A stretch of 60,000 bases of DNA. Source: Chrysomallon squamiferum. Lineage: Eukaryota > Mollusca > Gastropoda > Neomphalida > Peltospiridae. This document shows, one piece after another, positions 50,601-60,000 of this stretch; position 1 is the first letter of the stretch; the number at the start of each line of letters is the position of its first letter. The stretch covers positions 12,389,904 to 12,449,903 of the forward strand of contig CM022672.1 in the NCBI GenBank assembly GCA_012295275.1, given 5' to 3'. The notes under the pieces are model-generated. The model was not told where the DNA came from and did no database searches. It saw only the letters and a list, made by a program, of their open reading frames with translations. The position numbers and the translations under genes were made by a program.

Positions 50601-53416
50601 ATAAACACAAGAATCTAATGAACTGACCAATATGTTTTTATGTTTGTAAAAAAAAAAAATTATTTGTAAAGGCATGTATCTGTAATATAAAGTTTAGTCA
50701 TTCTTAAGTCTTAATCAATAAGTGGTAGAAATTTAGTTGACAGGGTTTATTTTGAAAAAGTTCTGTCTGTTCAGTTTTTGTCCTGGATCCACTGTACATG
50801 TTTGAGAAATAAAATACTCCTAACTTTCTTTTTTCAATAAATCGTATTATGTTATGGTGTCACACATTAATATATATAACCATGTAGCTCACCTTTATAA
50901 ATCCTTCTAAATATGAGCTTTCAAAGTTTGTTTTACAGCATTTTTCAACATGTTTTTTTATTTGATGATGTACAATTGATGTTACAGCTGTTCCTGAAAT
51001 TCTTTCCAACACTCCAATCTCATCCCTAGATATCATAAGAAAAATAATACATAATAAACATATTTGAAAATTAAATAATAATTGTGTAATTAATGAAATA
51101 TTCACAATCTAAATTTCGTTAGCCTATGTTAGTTTTTAGGGAATGGTGAATATCTATTGTCAAACTTCAAATAGAACTTTTAAATATCTTAAATTTACTT
51201 TAAGTTTTCATATATAACATAGACTTACTTTTATCATCCACAAGGCATTGGTTAAAATTAGATTAAGTCTCTAAACATGAAAATAAACTATTTATTACAT
51301 TATCAATATTTTTTATTCATAGCAATAAATTATACTTACAGTTTTTGATTGACATCATGAAATTTTTCCATGATGGCTGAACACCGACATTTAGATGAAT
51401 CTTCTCCACAACCATTGCATTTTTTAATGTCCCCACCTAAAACAAAAAATAATAATAAAAATAATTAAATAATAGTAATAATAAACGAATAAAAATAAAT
51501 AAATAAATAAATAATAATAATTATTATTATTATTATAAAAATTAAAAAATAAGAATAAAAATTAAAAATAATAACAATAAACAAACAATATTAAAAACAA
51601 TAAATATTTTCCTTAAACACAATAACAAAATAAATATAAATACTAGTTTTCAGTTTATTTGAAAACTAATGAAATTTATCTTATTGAAAGTGAAAACTGT
51701 AATAAAAAATTACTGAAATTTCCTATTTACAGAGAAAACATTTATTATGCAATGGGTTTTTTAGGGCTTTTTTAAGGCTTTTTTAGAGGGGTTTATTGAT
51801 GAAATACATCACCCACCAACTGTATTGTGTACATATTGCATTTTTTTTTTTTAAATGGAACTTTAAAAATTTGACTGAGTAAACAAACATTAAAATAATT
51901 TTACATTCATTGCTCAATCCTAAAAGAAGACAAGAAATAAAATTTTTATTCTTACTTGTGTCTTCTGTACTGCAATGCTGAAACACCCTGAAAGCTTCAC
52001 TATAAAACTGTTCAACACAGTCTAAGAAACAATGTGGCACTGTGAAAAATATTAAGCCTTTGTAATAAGAAATAACATTATTTAAAATTCTACGTGTGCT
52101 AACAGAAGCACCAGATGAATCTTCCTGTAATTTTAGAGCTTCAAGTCTCTCAATGCATGGTATGTTCTGCATTGTCACACTATGAAGATAATTAACAGCT
52201 TCATATAATCTGTCACTGGAATTCACTTTGAGTTTTTCATCAGATACTTTATTATCAAAGTAACTCCAGAACTGTGGTGCCACCCGGTGTCGCAAATCCT
52301 GCTGTATAATTTCAAGAAACCATGCTTCAATAATATGTCCAAGGCCATTCTGCTGCAAAACCTGTACTGCTGAGTGGAATTCTGTCTCTGGCCACTGGTA
52401 ACTTGCAGACTAAATAATAATAATAATTATTATAATAATAAAAAGTTAGCAAACCTACTTATATAATATTATAAATTATACAGTGCAAGGCTTTTCAATT
52501 ATTTTCCATATACCACTTATTTATTTAAAGCTTTTTGTACATTCTGATTTGTTTGTTATTAAATCTATTTAAGAACACCATATCAACATTATCCAATTGT
52601 TTTGTTTCTATAGACCTGTATCTTTGAAAAAATTGTGTGCCATCACTGCAAGAGATTTTTGAATGCTTTCTCAGGCTTCTGCAATACTCATGATATTCAT
52701 TATATTTATAGTATTGTAATATAAATCTAGATTAAATCATATTCATATTTTCTCAATTAATACTAATAGTGTTGGTAAAAACCTATCAAATATGCTACTT
52801 TATTCGTTTCATGTTGGTAAAATACTGCATTTTTTAATTCATTTTTTTTTTAAGGATTCGATTTTCCATATTTTGAGACCAGTTTACACATTTTGTAATA
52901 AACCGAACTCTACGATAATCTATGAAATGTCAACATTCGAAGAATGGGGGCAGGCATTTCAATTATCTTTAAAAGTTTAATAGTATACTCATAATACTTA
53001 TACTGGTAGTGCTAGTGGTAGTCACGTAGTGGTATGATTATATTATAGAATATTATTTTGCCAATAAACTGAAGAATGTACAATCACAATGTTAATGCTT
53101 ACAAATTAACTATACAATTAAAATATGCATGACATGTATAGAAACATATTACATTTATTTAATTAATTAAATTTATTGCTCTAAACTTTAGACTAAAGTT
53201 GTTAACTAAGTACTAAGTTTAAGTACTTAGAGTATAAAAAAGAACTTATATTTTTTCTTTGATTAGATTTACTATTATAAATTAAATTTATACTGAATGA
53301 ACACATTATCAAACTGTTGTCATTGAGAAAAATTAACAAACCGATAATTTCGTTGGTGTCAGAAAATTTTCAATTACACACCAAGCCTTATTCAAAGTTT
53401 CACCACCTGCCGCCAT
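43383..53416 (-). CDS. ANAPC2: ANAPC2, cullin subunit of the anaphase-promoting complex
   Basis: Cullin-like scaffold of the APC/C ubiquitin ligase; it holds the RING subunit ANAPC11 (family knowledge). Exons in transcript order: 53416-53342, 52409-51956, 51436-51340, 51025-50893, 49485-49203, 48914-48797, 48375-48200, 47821-47535, 46714-46552, 45947-45852, 45285-45056, 43592-43383. All phases agree, giving 773 aa (822 in human). Exon 3 carries CNGCGEDSSKCRC, a C-x2-C-x6-C-x-C cluster. The cullin homology region (about 446-630) has SRRASDIISML, YGSKELFVNEYR, LLADRILTHF and LKLRFGE. Exon 11 has the acidic DEDETESAMAS linker. The C-terminus (about 704-773) is the APC2 winged helix, with TYIVGMLTNLD, LRMF and SGGVYRL. 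Introns hold several repeats and a transposon remnant. Divergent from PPIL3. Confidence 0.97.
44355..45047. repeat. Fold-back inverted repeat in the last ANAPC2 intron
   Basis: The left arm (about 44355-44605) and right arm (about 44795-45047) are inverted copies of roughly 240 bases at an estimated 90-95% identity. Anchors are TTTGATCACATATCAG, TTTATTTGGTATAACATG and GTTGCATATACGC on the left, with their inverses on the right. The loop contains a (TA)n tract and a sequence that recurs at 48926-49076. The right arm ends about 9 bases from the exon 11 donor. Confidence 0.85.
44594..44638. repeat. (TA)n microsatellite
   Basis: More than 20 TA units in the loop of the fold-back repeat. Confidence 0.95.
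45252..45600. repeat. Decayed tandem copies of the ANAPC2 exon 11 edge
   Basis: The exon 11 start region (CACTGTACTCAATTCATCG and on to CATTTTAATCCTGGTTAC) is echoed in the intron near 45342 (CACTGTATTCATTTCA... ATTTTAAACCTG), near 45456 (CACTATACTCAATTCACC) and, more weakly, near 45541. Spacing is about 85-115 bases. The copies are diverged and not coding. Confidence 0.6.
45798..45847. repeat. 25-bp tandem duplication beside the ANAPC2 exon 10 donor
   Basis: CTACAGTTATGTATCTTGATG plus TTTT occurs twice in a row, ending a few bases before the exon 10 splice donor. Confidence 0.85.
46800..47400 (-). mobile_element. Probable transposon remnant in ANAPC2 intron 8
   Basis: A block richer in GC than the surrounding intron. 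It contains a GGAGGAGG-type purine-rich segment (about 47070-47120) and a 68-codon minus-strand frame (47157-47363) with KDIFWCWNKLSKIVKEYHP. That composition looks coding but matches no ANAPC2 sequence, and exons 8 and 9 join in phase across it. I found no clear terminal repeats, so the boundaries are approximate and the family is unknown. Confidence 0.4.
48926..49076. repeat. Second copy of the fold-back loop sequence
   Basis: AATAATCCTGCTAATTG through AAAACAAAATATATATAT matches 44637-44805 in the same orientation, with scattered differences and small gaps. This copy lies in intron 5, about 12 bases from the exon 6 acceptor, and lacks the inverted arms. Confidence 0.8.
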
Positions 53417-53723
53417 GATGAATTTATAAATCTGAGAATTTGAATTTATAAAATTGAAAAAAAAAAAGAGGCAAAGTAACTAAAACTTTTATTTAAGGAA
53501 ATTAAATATCATTGTTGATATTATAACATTGAGTACTATAAATTACTAAAATAATTTACAGTAACTGTTTTATAATAATAATAACATCATACGAATATAA
53601 TTTTATCAGCCCATTCCGTATCATTTCTATTTGTTAAAATTTGTATTAATAATAGTTTGCAAATTAGAAAAACACCGCTTTAGAACGAAACCTAGATTAA
53701 TAATAATTGAACATCTTTGTAAC
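53417..53723. promoter_or_regulatory. Divergent promoter region of ANAPC2 and PPIL3
   Basis: A head-to-head gap of about 300 bases. It is AT-rich and TATA-less as far as I can see. ANAPC2 starts in a CCGCCATGATG-type context. Bidirectional use is inferred from the layout. Confidence 0.5.
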
Positions 53724-56301
53724 ATGGTAGTAGTTTATTTATTTATTTATATACTTGCCCGGAAAGGAAAAGCTGATGAATTTATCTGATATTGCTATTT
53801 AATATCAACCAATTATATGATGTTAATTGTTATTTATTAGTTTTTATTTATAAATATTATACTTTTATATATTATTAGTATAGTCTCAGTCACGTTATTA
53901 TCATTTATTATCATTATCTGATTATGGTGTTTTTTTTAAACAAAAGTTACAAAGTGAATGTTGCGATTCTTTATAAATAATAAATTAAATGGCAAATAAA
54001 TGTTTGAATAGTCACAGAATTAAAAATAATTTGTACTATCAGTTTGTATCATAATCATTCATTCATTCATTCATTCATTTACATTGCAATTTGCAGTCTG
54101 TATCCTTACATACTGATCTTGGTGATATGAAGGTGGAGTTGTATTGTGAACAGTGCCCCAAAACTTGTGAGGTTAGAGCATTCATATAATTATTTATAGA
54201 TATTGTGTAAAGAACATGATTATTATTTATTTACATACATAATTTTATATAATATTATATTATTATATATTGTCATAAATTATCTTTTTTAAATTTAACT
54301 TTGATAGAAATGTTACCTGCAATAATAATGTGTCTAATTATCTGCATAATTGTCTGCATTATCCACATTTATTTTTAAATAATTCACCTTACATTACTTT
54401 AAAAAAATTACAGAATTGATTTAATAATTAAAAGTCAGTAAAATTGTACATTGCAAATGAGAATACTGAAGAATTTCTAGAAATATTTTAAAAGCACTAG
54501 AAATATAATTTTTAATGTTTTGTTCATGTCACATCATATGTTGTTACTTTTTTAGAAATATATTAATAGAAAATCAATTGTGTTAAAAAGGAAGATAATT
54601 AAAATGTAAATATGTAATTTTTTCAGAATTTTTTAGCATTGTGTGCCAGTGATTATTACAATGGTTGTATTTTTCACAGAAATATCAAAGGCTTCATGGT
54701 ACAAACTGGAGATCCTACAGGTATTTTTATTAAAATAAATTGTTTATCATTGTTACAGACAGTATTTTGTAGCTATTTTTTTTAAAAATACATTCTTTCA
54801 AAATATAACTTATAAACAGTATTTACTAGTTGGATGTTCTGGAGGGTCTTTGTTAATAATGTATTTTCTCAGTTTTAAGTTAATTTGTTTACAATTCATT
54901 TATTATTACCATAAATTTCAAACTGTTAAATATATCCTTTTAGAAACTAAATGATTTAAAATAATCACTTCTTTTTAATTGGTAATATTTTTAAAAAACC
55001 TAAAACAATAACAATCAGTTTCTTGTACATTTTTATTGCATTTTCAAATTTGCAGAAAATTCTGTGAATCATTTTCCAAATATTAAATTTCAGTAACTGA
55101 ATTTAATGATTTAAAAAAAAAAAAAAAATTAACCTATTAATTAATTAATTATTTAATTTATTAATCAGACTGATTTGCTGTGTTTAAAAAGTGTCTTAAG
55201 TGAAGTAAAATGAGAGGGCCATTTCATTTGTAGACATATTTCATTAATAGTTATTATCAAAAACTTCATTTTCCAACTGAAATTACAGTTTCAAGCTCAG
55301 CTTGTGAATACACAGTAATTTTTATTCTATAATCTTAGGAACAGGTAAAGGTGGTAAGAGCATTTGGGGAACAAAATTTGAAGATGAATTTCGAGATGGT
55401 TTAAAGGTAAGATAATGTATGCTAAGAAGAAATAATGTTGATATTTTTAATGAAAGAGTAGATTGGTACATTCAACATTGATTACAGAAATTAAAAAAAA
55501 AACTATTCCATGGAATATTTTTTAATAAAAACCTTTAACATAAATTTTCTGACTGAAAATATTTTTCTCTAATGATGCAGTTAATGTAAGTACATACAAA
55601 TTGAAATTTGTTGGTTTTGTAACATTAATTTCTATTATTTTTCATACAGAATTATAAACAAACTTTATAACTTTCTGTCTTTTTGTCTTACAGCACAGCA
55701 CCCGTGGAATTTTGTCATCAGCAAACAATGGTCCAGACACAAATGGTTCCCAGTTTTTCTTTACTTACGCTAAACAACCTCATCTAGATATGAAGTACAC
55801 AGTTTTTGGAAGGTAAGCTAACCTAACAAAATATGTAAACCATTCTGAGAATTAGGAGCCAGGCTTCAAGAAAATAATCAGTGGTTGATGCTGTTGTCAT
55901 TCAGTGGCTTATTATATTGACATGAGAATATTATTTTAAAAGCACCTTCTGTTAGAAAAAGATGCACAATGAACTCTTTTAAGCAAATCACAGAGCATTG
56001 GCTTGAATAGAAAATATTCCAGAGGATGCTTTTAATTTTGACTCAGTGTCAAAATACTAATAATTAAAATATTTGTTAGTCAATAAGTACTGAACTCTAG
56101 TCATAACAACTTTTATTTTAATCATTAATTTCTTGTTATGATCCGTCTGTAATTCTTTTATTTATTTTTTTCAGAATTATTGATGGCTTTGATACACTGG
56201 ATGCTTTAGAAAAAATTCCTGTTGATGAGAAAACATACAGACCTGTCAGTGATATTAAAATTAGAAATGTTACAATACATGCTAACCCAATAGCTGGATG
56301 A
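53724..56301 (+). CDS. PPIL3: PPIL3, cyclophilin-type peptidyl-prolyl isomerase
   Basis: Cyclophilin-family prolyl isomerase found in spliceosomes (family knowledge). Exons: 53724-53726 (proposed, ATG only), 54097-54171, 54627-54720, 55339-55406, 55694-55812, 56175-56301. Together they give 161 aa, the same as human. The five large exons are certain. Active-site elements are present: [29 protein letters not shown] and KYTVFGR. The C-terminus HANPIAG resembles human HANPFAQ. Exon 2 begins at [10 protein letters not shown] in phase 0, so the initiator must come from upstream: an ATG followed directly by GTAGTA at 53724 fits, but another ATG is possible. AATAAA at 56366-56371 lies about 65 bases past the stop. 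Confidence 0.94.
54055..54080. repeat. (ATTC)n microsatellite
   Basis: About six ATTC units just before the PPIL3 exon 2 acceptor. Confidence 0.85.
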
Positions 56302-56365
56302 CACAACATGTAGTCATATTTTAAAGAGATTTTTTGTTTCTTAAAAATGACAGAAATTACCAGTG

Positions 56366-56371
56366 AATAAA
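56366..56371 (+). terminator. Probable polyadenylation signal of PPIL3
   Basis: AATAAA about 65 bases after the stop codon. A second candidate cluster occurs near 56717. Confidence 0.45.
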
Positions 56372-57169
56372 TATCAGCTAATATTTGAAAAATTGAACAA
56401 TCACTAATTAATCTGGATCAGACTCAAGAACAGAGAGTTTTGGTAATCTATGTTGGTTGTTGATTCTTGTCAGCTGATTTCTAACTTTGTCATACAAGAA
56501 GCTTATAAAACAAACGATCAACAAGATTATATGTTTTGTTATGGTAATGCAGAATGAAGAAATCTAATGATTTACAAATAACTTCTTAGATAAAATTATG
56601 CATGCATTCTGTTGATATACTGATAAATATCATGTTATAAAAATATGTTTGAAGACGTGTTGTCTGACTTGAATTTTGTTCCAAAAATGTTTATTGTTAT
56701 TTCCATGGATACTGAATAATAAACAACTGATTATTTCTACATTTTTTTCTTTTGTATAAAATTTTGTAACTTTCTTCACCATACTCATTTTTTCTGTTTT
56801 TCTGTCTTTTTATAAAAAAAAAGTTATTGTTATTGAAAAGTAGTAATTAATCTTTTAATAAATAAGTAAATAAATAAAACGTTATATTCAACGGATGTTG
56901 ATGATAATGGAATTATAAATTTAAATTTCTTTTAATTTGTTGTTTTTTTCACACTATTGTGCATACTATTCTGGGACTGAATAAGAGAAAAACATATGTT
57001 TTATTATTCATGTTAGAAATGAGATTTTTTTTTTTTTTTAACTATGTTGTTTCATTTGTTTTCATATAGATGTATAGAAAGTTCAGCACAGAATACACAT
57101 TTGTTACTTCATTTGTTTTTAACGAAATAATTTTTTTTTTAAATTATCTTAATAATATACTAGAAAACA

Positions 57170-57171
<2 letters not shown>

Positions 57172-57213
<42 letters not shown>
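57172..57213. repeat. (TA)n microsatellite
   Basis: About 21 uninterrupted AT dinucleotide units. Confidence 0.95.
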
Positions 57214-57215
<2 letters not shown>

Positions 57216-57469
57216 TATAAACCAATACACCACAGATGGTGACAGACAGTTGGAGTGTTTTGTCTGTAATTATATATATATATATATATGTTTACTAAAA
57301 CAATATTCAACATAAACAACAATAAAAGAATAAATCGCTGTTCTGGAAATTAGTATGGACTAAATTTGATTTAGGTTTAATCGTTTTTGTTTAATACAAA
57401 TATTTTTTTTTAATTTAATTTAATTTTTTTTTTATTTTATTTTATTAATTTTATTAATTTTTTAAAATG

Positions 57470-57471
<2 letters not shown>

Positions 57472-57521
<50 letters not shown>
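57472..57521. repeat. (TTA)n microsatellite
   Basis: About 16 TTA units. Confidence 0.95.
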
Positions 57522-57854
57522 TATTATTTTGTATTTGATATAATATTTCCATAATAAAGTTAATATTTAAATCGTTATTTTTTCTATTTTTCATTTCCAT
57601 TATTTATAACTAAACAAATTTGTTGTGTTTTACGAAGAAAGTAGGGTCGTTAATATTCGATTAAAGTTTTATGAAGTTACTAATGTAGTTATCTATTTAT
57701 AGCATTGGGAGTGATATTGCGAATCTCCGTATAAATAAGGAGAAAATTACCAGCTATGAAGGAAACGAAGTTGATTTTAGTAACCTTTGGCATCTAGCCT
57801 TTAGTCTTTAGACAAATGTCGTTATGCATTTTATATTATTGAAACTGTCCTAAG

Positions 57855-58311
57855 ATGAAGAGAATTGTTTTATTTCGTAATGGATCTACCATTGATGGAA
57901 AGGTAGTTGAACATGTTTGAATTTTTCACGTTTATATAGATGTGTATTATGCAACATTATATTAACGACCTACTTGTAATTTCGAACAAATTCATTTAAC
58001 CGCTTACCAAACATTGTCACATTCTTATTTTCAAGTTAATTATGCCATTTATTCCCATAAAGTATATATTTCTCTATAATATAACGATTAACGTACCTAC
58101 CATCTCTGGAGAAACTGTTATTATTTATAATTTAATATTGAAATCTCCACATAATGAGTCGAATGACACGCACAATCATTGAATTAGTAAGCTATTGCAT
58201 GACAGCATTCGACTTAAGATAAACTGTGGACCTTTTTCTTTCAAAAGGTAAAATTTACACTAATATTTACTCTTTTTATATCATTAGTGTTTTGCTACAT
58301 TGTTTATTTTA

Positions 58312-58379
<68 letters not shown>

Positions 58380-59504
58380 ACACATATACACACACACGTT
58401 ACAGGAAACATGTGATATCAGGAAATACATATAATTCTAGAAAATTTCAGTAAATATATATAATCACTGAACTAAAATTAATGTGGCCAGAGTTGATAAT
58501 GGTCCTTGGGAAATCCAGGAATCTCTACATGACGTATACCAAGTTATGGTATGTTTCACATTGTTAATTAATATGGTACTTGCTTGCAGAATGTGTAAGC
58601 TCTGACATTAAGGTTAAGGAGATAACAATACAACTGAATGGACTACTGAACTCAGATTTGTTCAGTTTCAGAAGAACTCCAGTCTTTACAGGAATTGTGT
58701 TTCCCATTTACAGCTATGTTCAGTTCTGATGCTCGCACAGGCCTGTCATCATCTAACCTCCCATCTGAAATTCTCCATCAGTTGGAGTCTGAGGATTATC
58801 TACTTGCAGACATTATGTTGAATGAATCAGACATTACATATGTTTTGTTAAATTTTCAGGAATTATAAATATGTTTTGTAACGTGTGTGTGTAAAAATTA
58901 TATATATTTTTTAAATATTAGTTGTATAAAATAAAAATGATGAGATTTGTTCTTATAATACAGTATTACAAATTACAATCCAGAATCATTTTAAATGTCT
59001 GTTCTGATAAAATTTCAGATAATTCTTGTAAAGGGACAGTTGGAAGATATTCTGTCTGCAGCTAGCAAAAAACTTGGCTTCAGAGCAAAGAAACTGTTTA
59101 CTGCTCAAGGAGGACTCATAGATGATGTGGATTTAATAAGGTAAGATTTACTTTAAATTATCTGTGGATAATTATATTAAAAAAAATAAAATAAAAATAT
59201 ATGAACTGTCATGTGGTAATTGTTACTTTTTGTTGTCTTTGTTTTCAATGTGAATACAATTACATACTTTAAATAATACCTATTTTGTAAATAATAATAA
59301 TAATAATAAAATATTTTGTAAAGTATAAAATGGCATCTAATTCACAACACAATCTTCTTACATCAATAAAAAATATTTTTTGTAAAAACTAAAAGTAAAT
59401 TTATCAGATCACAGGGAATAAATTTAAAAAACTTCATCATTTGTTCTTTTTTAGAGATGATGATGTAATACATGTTTCTGGTGGAGAACACTTTATAAAT
59501 ACTT
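57855..59504 (+). CDS. KCTD9: KCTD9 (partial: first three coding exons)
   Basis: BTB/KCTD protein; in the family the BTB domain and pentapeptide repeats follow the part seen here, and some KCTD proteins act as CUL3 adaptors. Exons: 57855-57902, 59019-59140, 59455-59504, with the next donor GTGAGT at 59505; the gene continues beyond the window. Together they encode 73 residues: MKRIVLFRNGSTIDGK, then LVKGQLEDILSAASKKLGF, GGLIDDVDLIRDDDVIHVSGG and EHFINT. This matches the human N-terminal KHA-like domain (MRRVTLFLNGS, GGLIDDIALIRDDDV). Intron 1 holds a long (TC)n tract and an unexplained exon-like frame. Confidence 0.93.
58314..58377. repeat. (TC)n microsatellite
   Basis: 32 uninterrupted CT units in KCTD9 intron 1, the longest pure dinucleotide run in the window. 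Confidence 0.97.
58650..58868 (+). other. Exon-like open stretch in KCTD9 intron 1
   Basis: After a TGA at 58647, the frame stays open for 72 codons to a TAA at 58866. It has mixed, protein-like composition and higher GC than the flanks. It includes SEELQSLQELCFPF, SSNLPSEILHQLESEDYLL and ADIMLNESDITYVLL. CAG acceptor-like sites occur at 58653-58655, 58663-58665 and 58668-58670. I recognise no family. It could be an alternative terminal exon, a gene fragment or a transposon relic. The main KCTD9 exons join in phase without it. Confidence 0.4.
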
Positions 59505-60000
59505 GTGAGTATATTGGATAAAACTATGTTTTAAATAATTCTTTCAATAGAGCTAGTCATAGCATATAGAGGAGCTCTGTCACCAGATGTACAATTAAAT
59601 TATGATCAGTCTTCAGTAGTGAGCTCATTGGAATAATTCTGATCTTACCAGTATGCTAGAACTGGTATAACAAAGGGTATGTTATATAACATCACATCTG
59701 AGTTGATCCATATTAAAGATCTGCTGATGCTAATCAACAGATTTCTTCTCTCACCTGTACATTCCTCAGTAAAACGTACAGTATCATATGTAATCAAATA
59801 AAAAAACAAAATATGTTGAGTTCATCATTAAAATTTAAATAAATCATTTCTTCATTCCTTTTGATTCTTAGATGTTTAAAAAGAAAATATGATTTTGGAG
59901 AGTTTTTCATTTTCTGTGTTTGTATTTAAAATTATAGTTCATTTTATATTCTGGAAAACAAATATTTCACTCTTTTTATTTTATTAAACAAATGTATTTA

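Larger units (their letters stand above)
56302..57854. other. Region between PPIL3 and KCTD9
   Basis: PPIL3 3'UTR, then low-complexity DNA with (TA)n at 57172-57213 and (TTA)n at 57472-57521, then the KCTD9 promoter and 5'UTR. No other gene is supported. Confidence 0.55.

Overview
This window looks like nuclear DNA from an invertebrate animal. It is very AT-rich (roughly 70% or more by eye) and full of microsatellites, mostly (TTA)n, (TA)n and (TG)n. Every protein gene is split by GT-AG introns. Gene density is high, with nine protein genes and one tRNA in 60 kb, which suggests a fairly compact genome. A secreted vWA plus chitin-binding (peritrophin-A) protein of the Pif/BMSP shell-matrix type points to a mollusc or another lophotrochozoan. 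The species cannot be named from this sequence.

Layout. 980-10008 (+): a 13-exon WW-domain protein with two CUE-like segments and a C-terminal GPN/GPD repeat. 11566-13255 (-): TRMT112. 13900-15684 (+): POLR1H (RNA polymerase I zinc-ribbon subunit), divergent from TRMT112. 17546-23387 (-): INPP5E, the ciliary inositol 5-phosphatase, complete with a CaaX end. 24755-25953: two non-autonomous DNA transposons (hAT-like, then a TA-target element). 28081-30179 (-): a secreted vWA protein. 34236-34307 (+): tRNA-Ala(CGC). 35727-41862 (-): a Pif/BMSP-like secreted protein. 43383-53416 (-): ANAPC2, 12 exons. 53724-56301 (+): PPIL3, divergent from ANAPC2. 57855 onward (+): the first three coding exons of KCTD9, which runs out of the window.

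I assembled the coding sequences by hand from splice sites, reading phase and remembered family sequences. The nine models keep frame across every junction. Six are recognisable housekeeping or ciliary orthologues: rRNA synthesis and modification (POLR1H, TRMT112), the cell cycle (ANAPC2), splicing (PPIL3), a KCTD9-type BTB protein, and ciliary phosphoinositides (INPP5E). The two secreted vWA genes lie on the same strand about 5.5 kb apart, around the tRNA, and may form a small extracellular-matrix or biomineralisation locus.

I found no CRISPR-like array, phage, operon or clearly new multi-gene system. The most interesting items are: the WW/CUE/GPD-repeat protein, which I could not name; a lysozyme-like N-terminal domain fused to vWA and chitin-binding domains; a 0.7 kb fold-back repeat in ANAPC2 whose loop recurs in another intron of the same gene; decayed copies of exon edges in neighbouring introns; a duplicated start region in POLR1H; and an exon-like open stretch inside KCTD9 intron 1.
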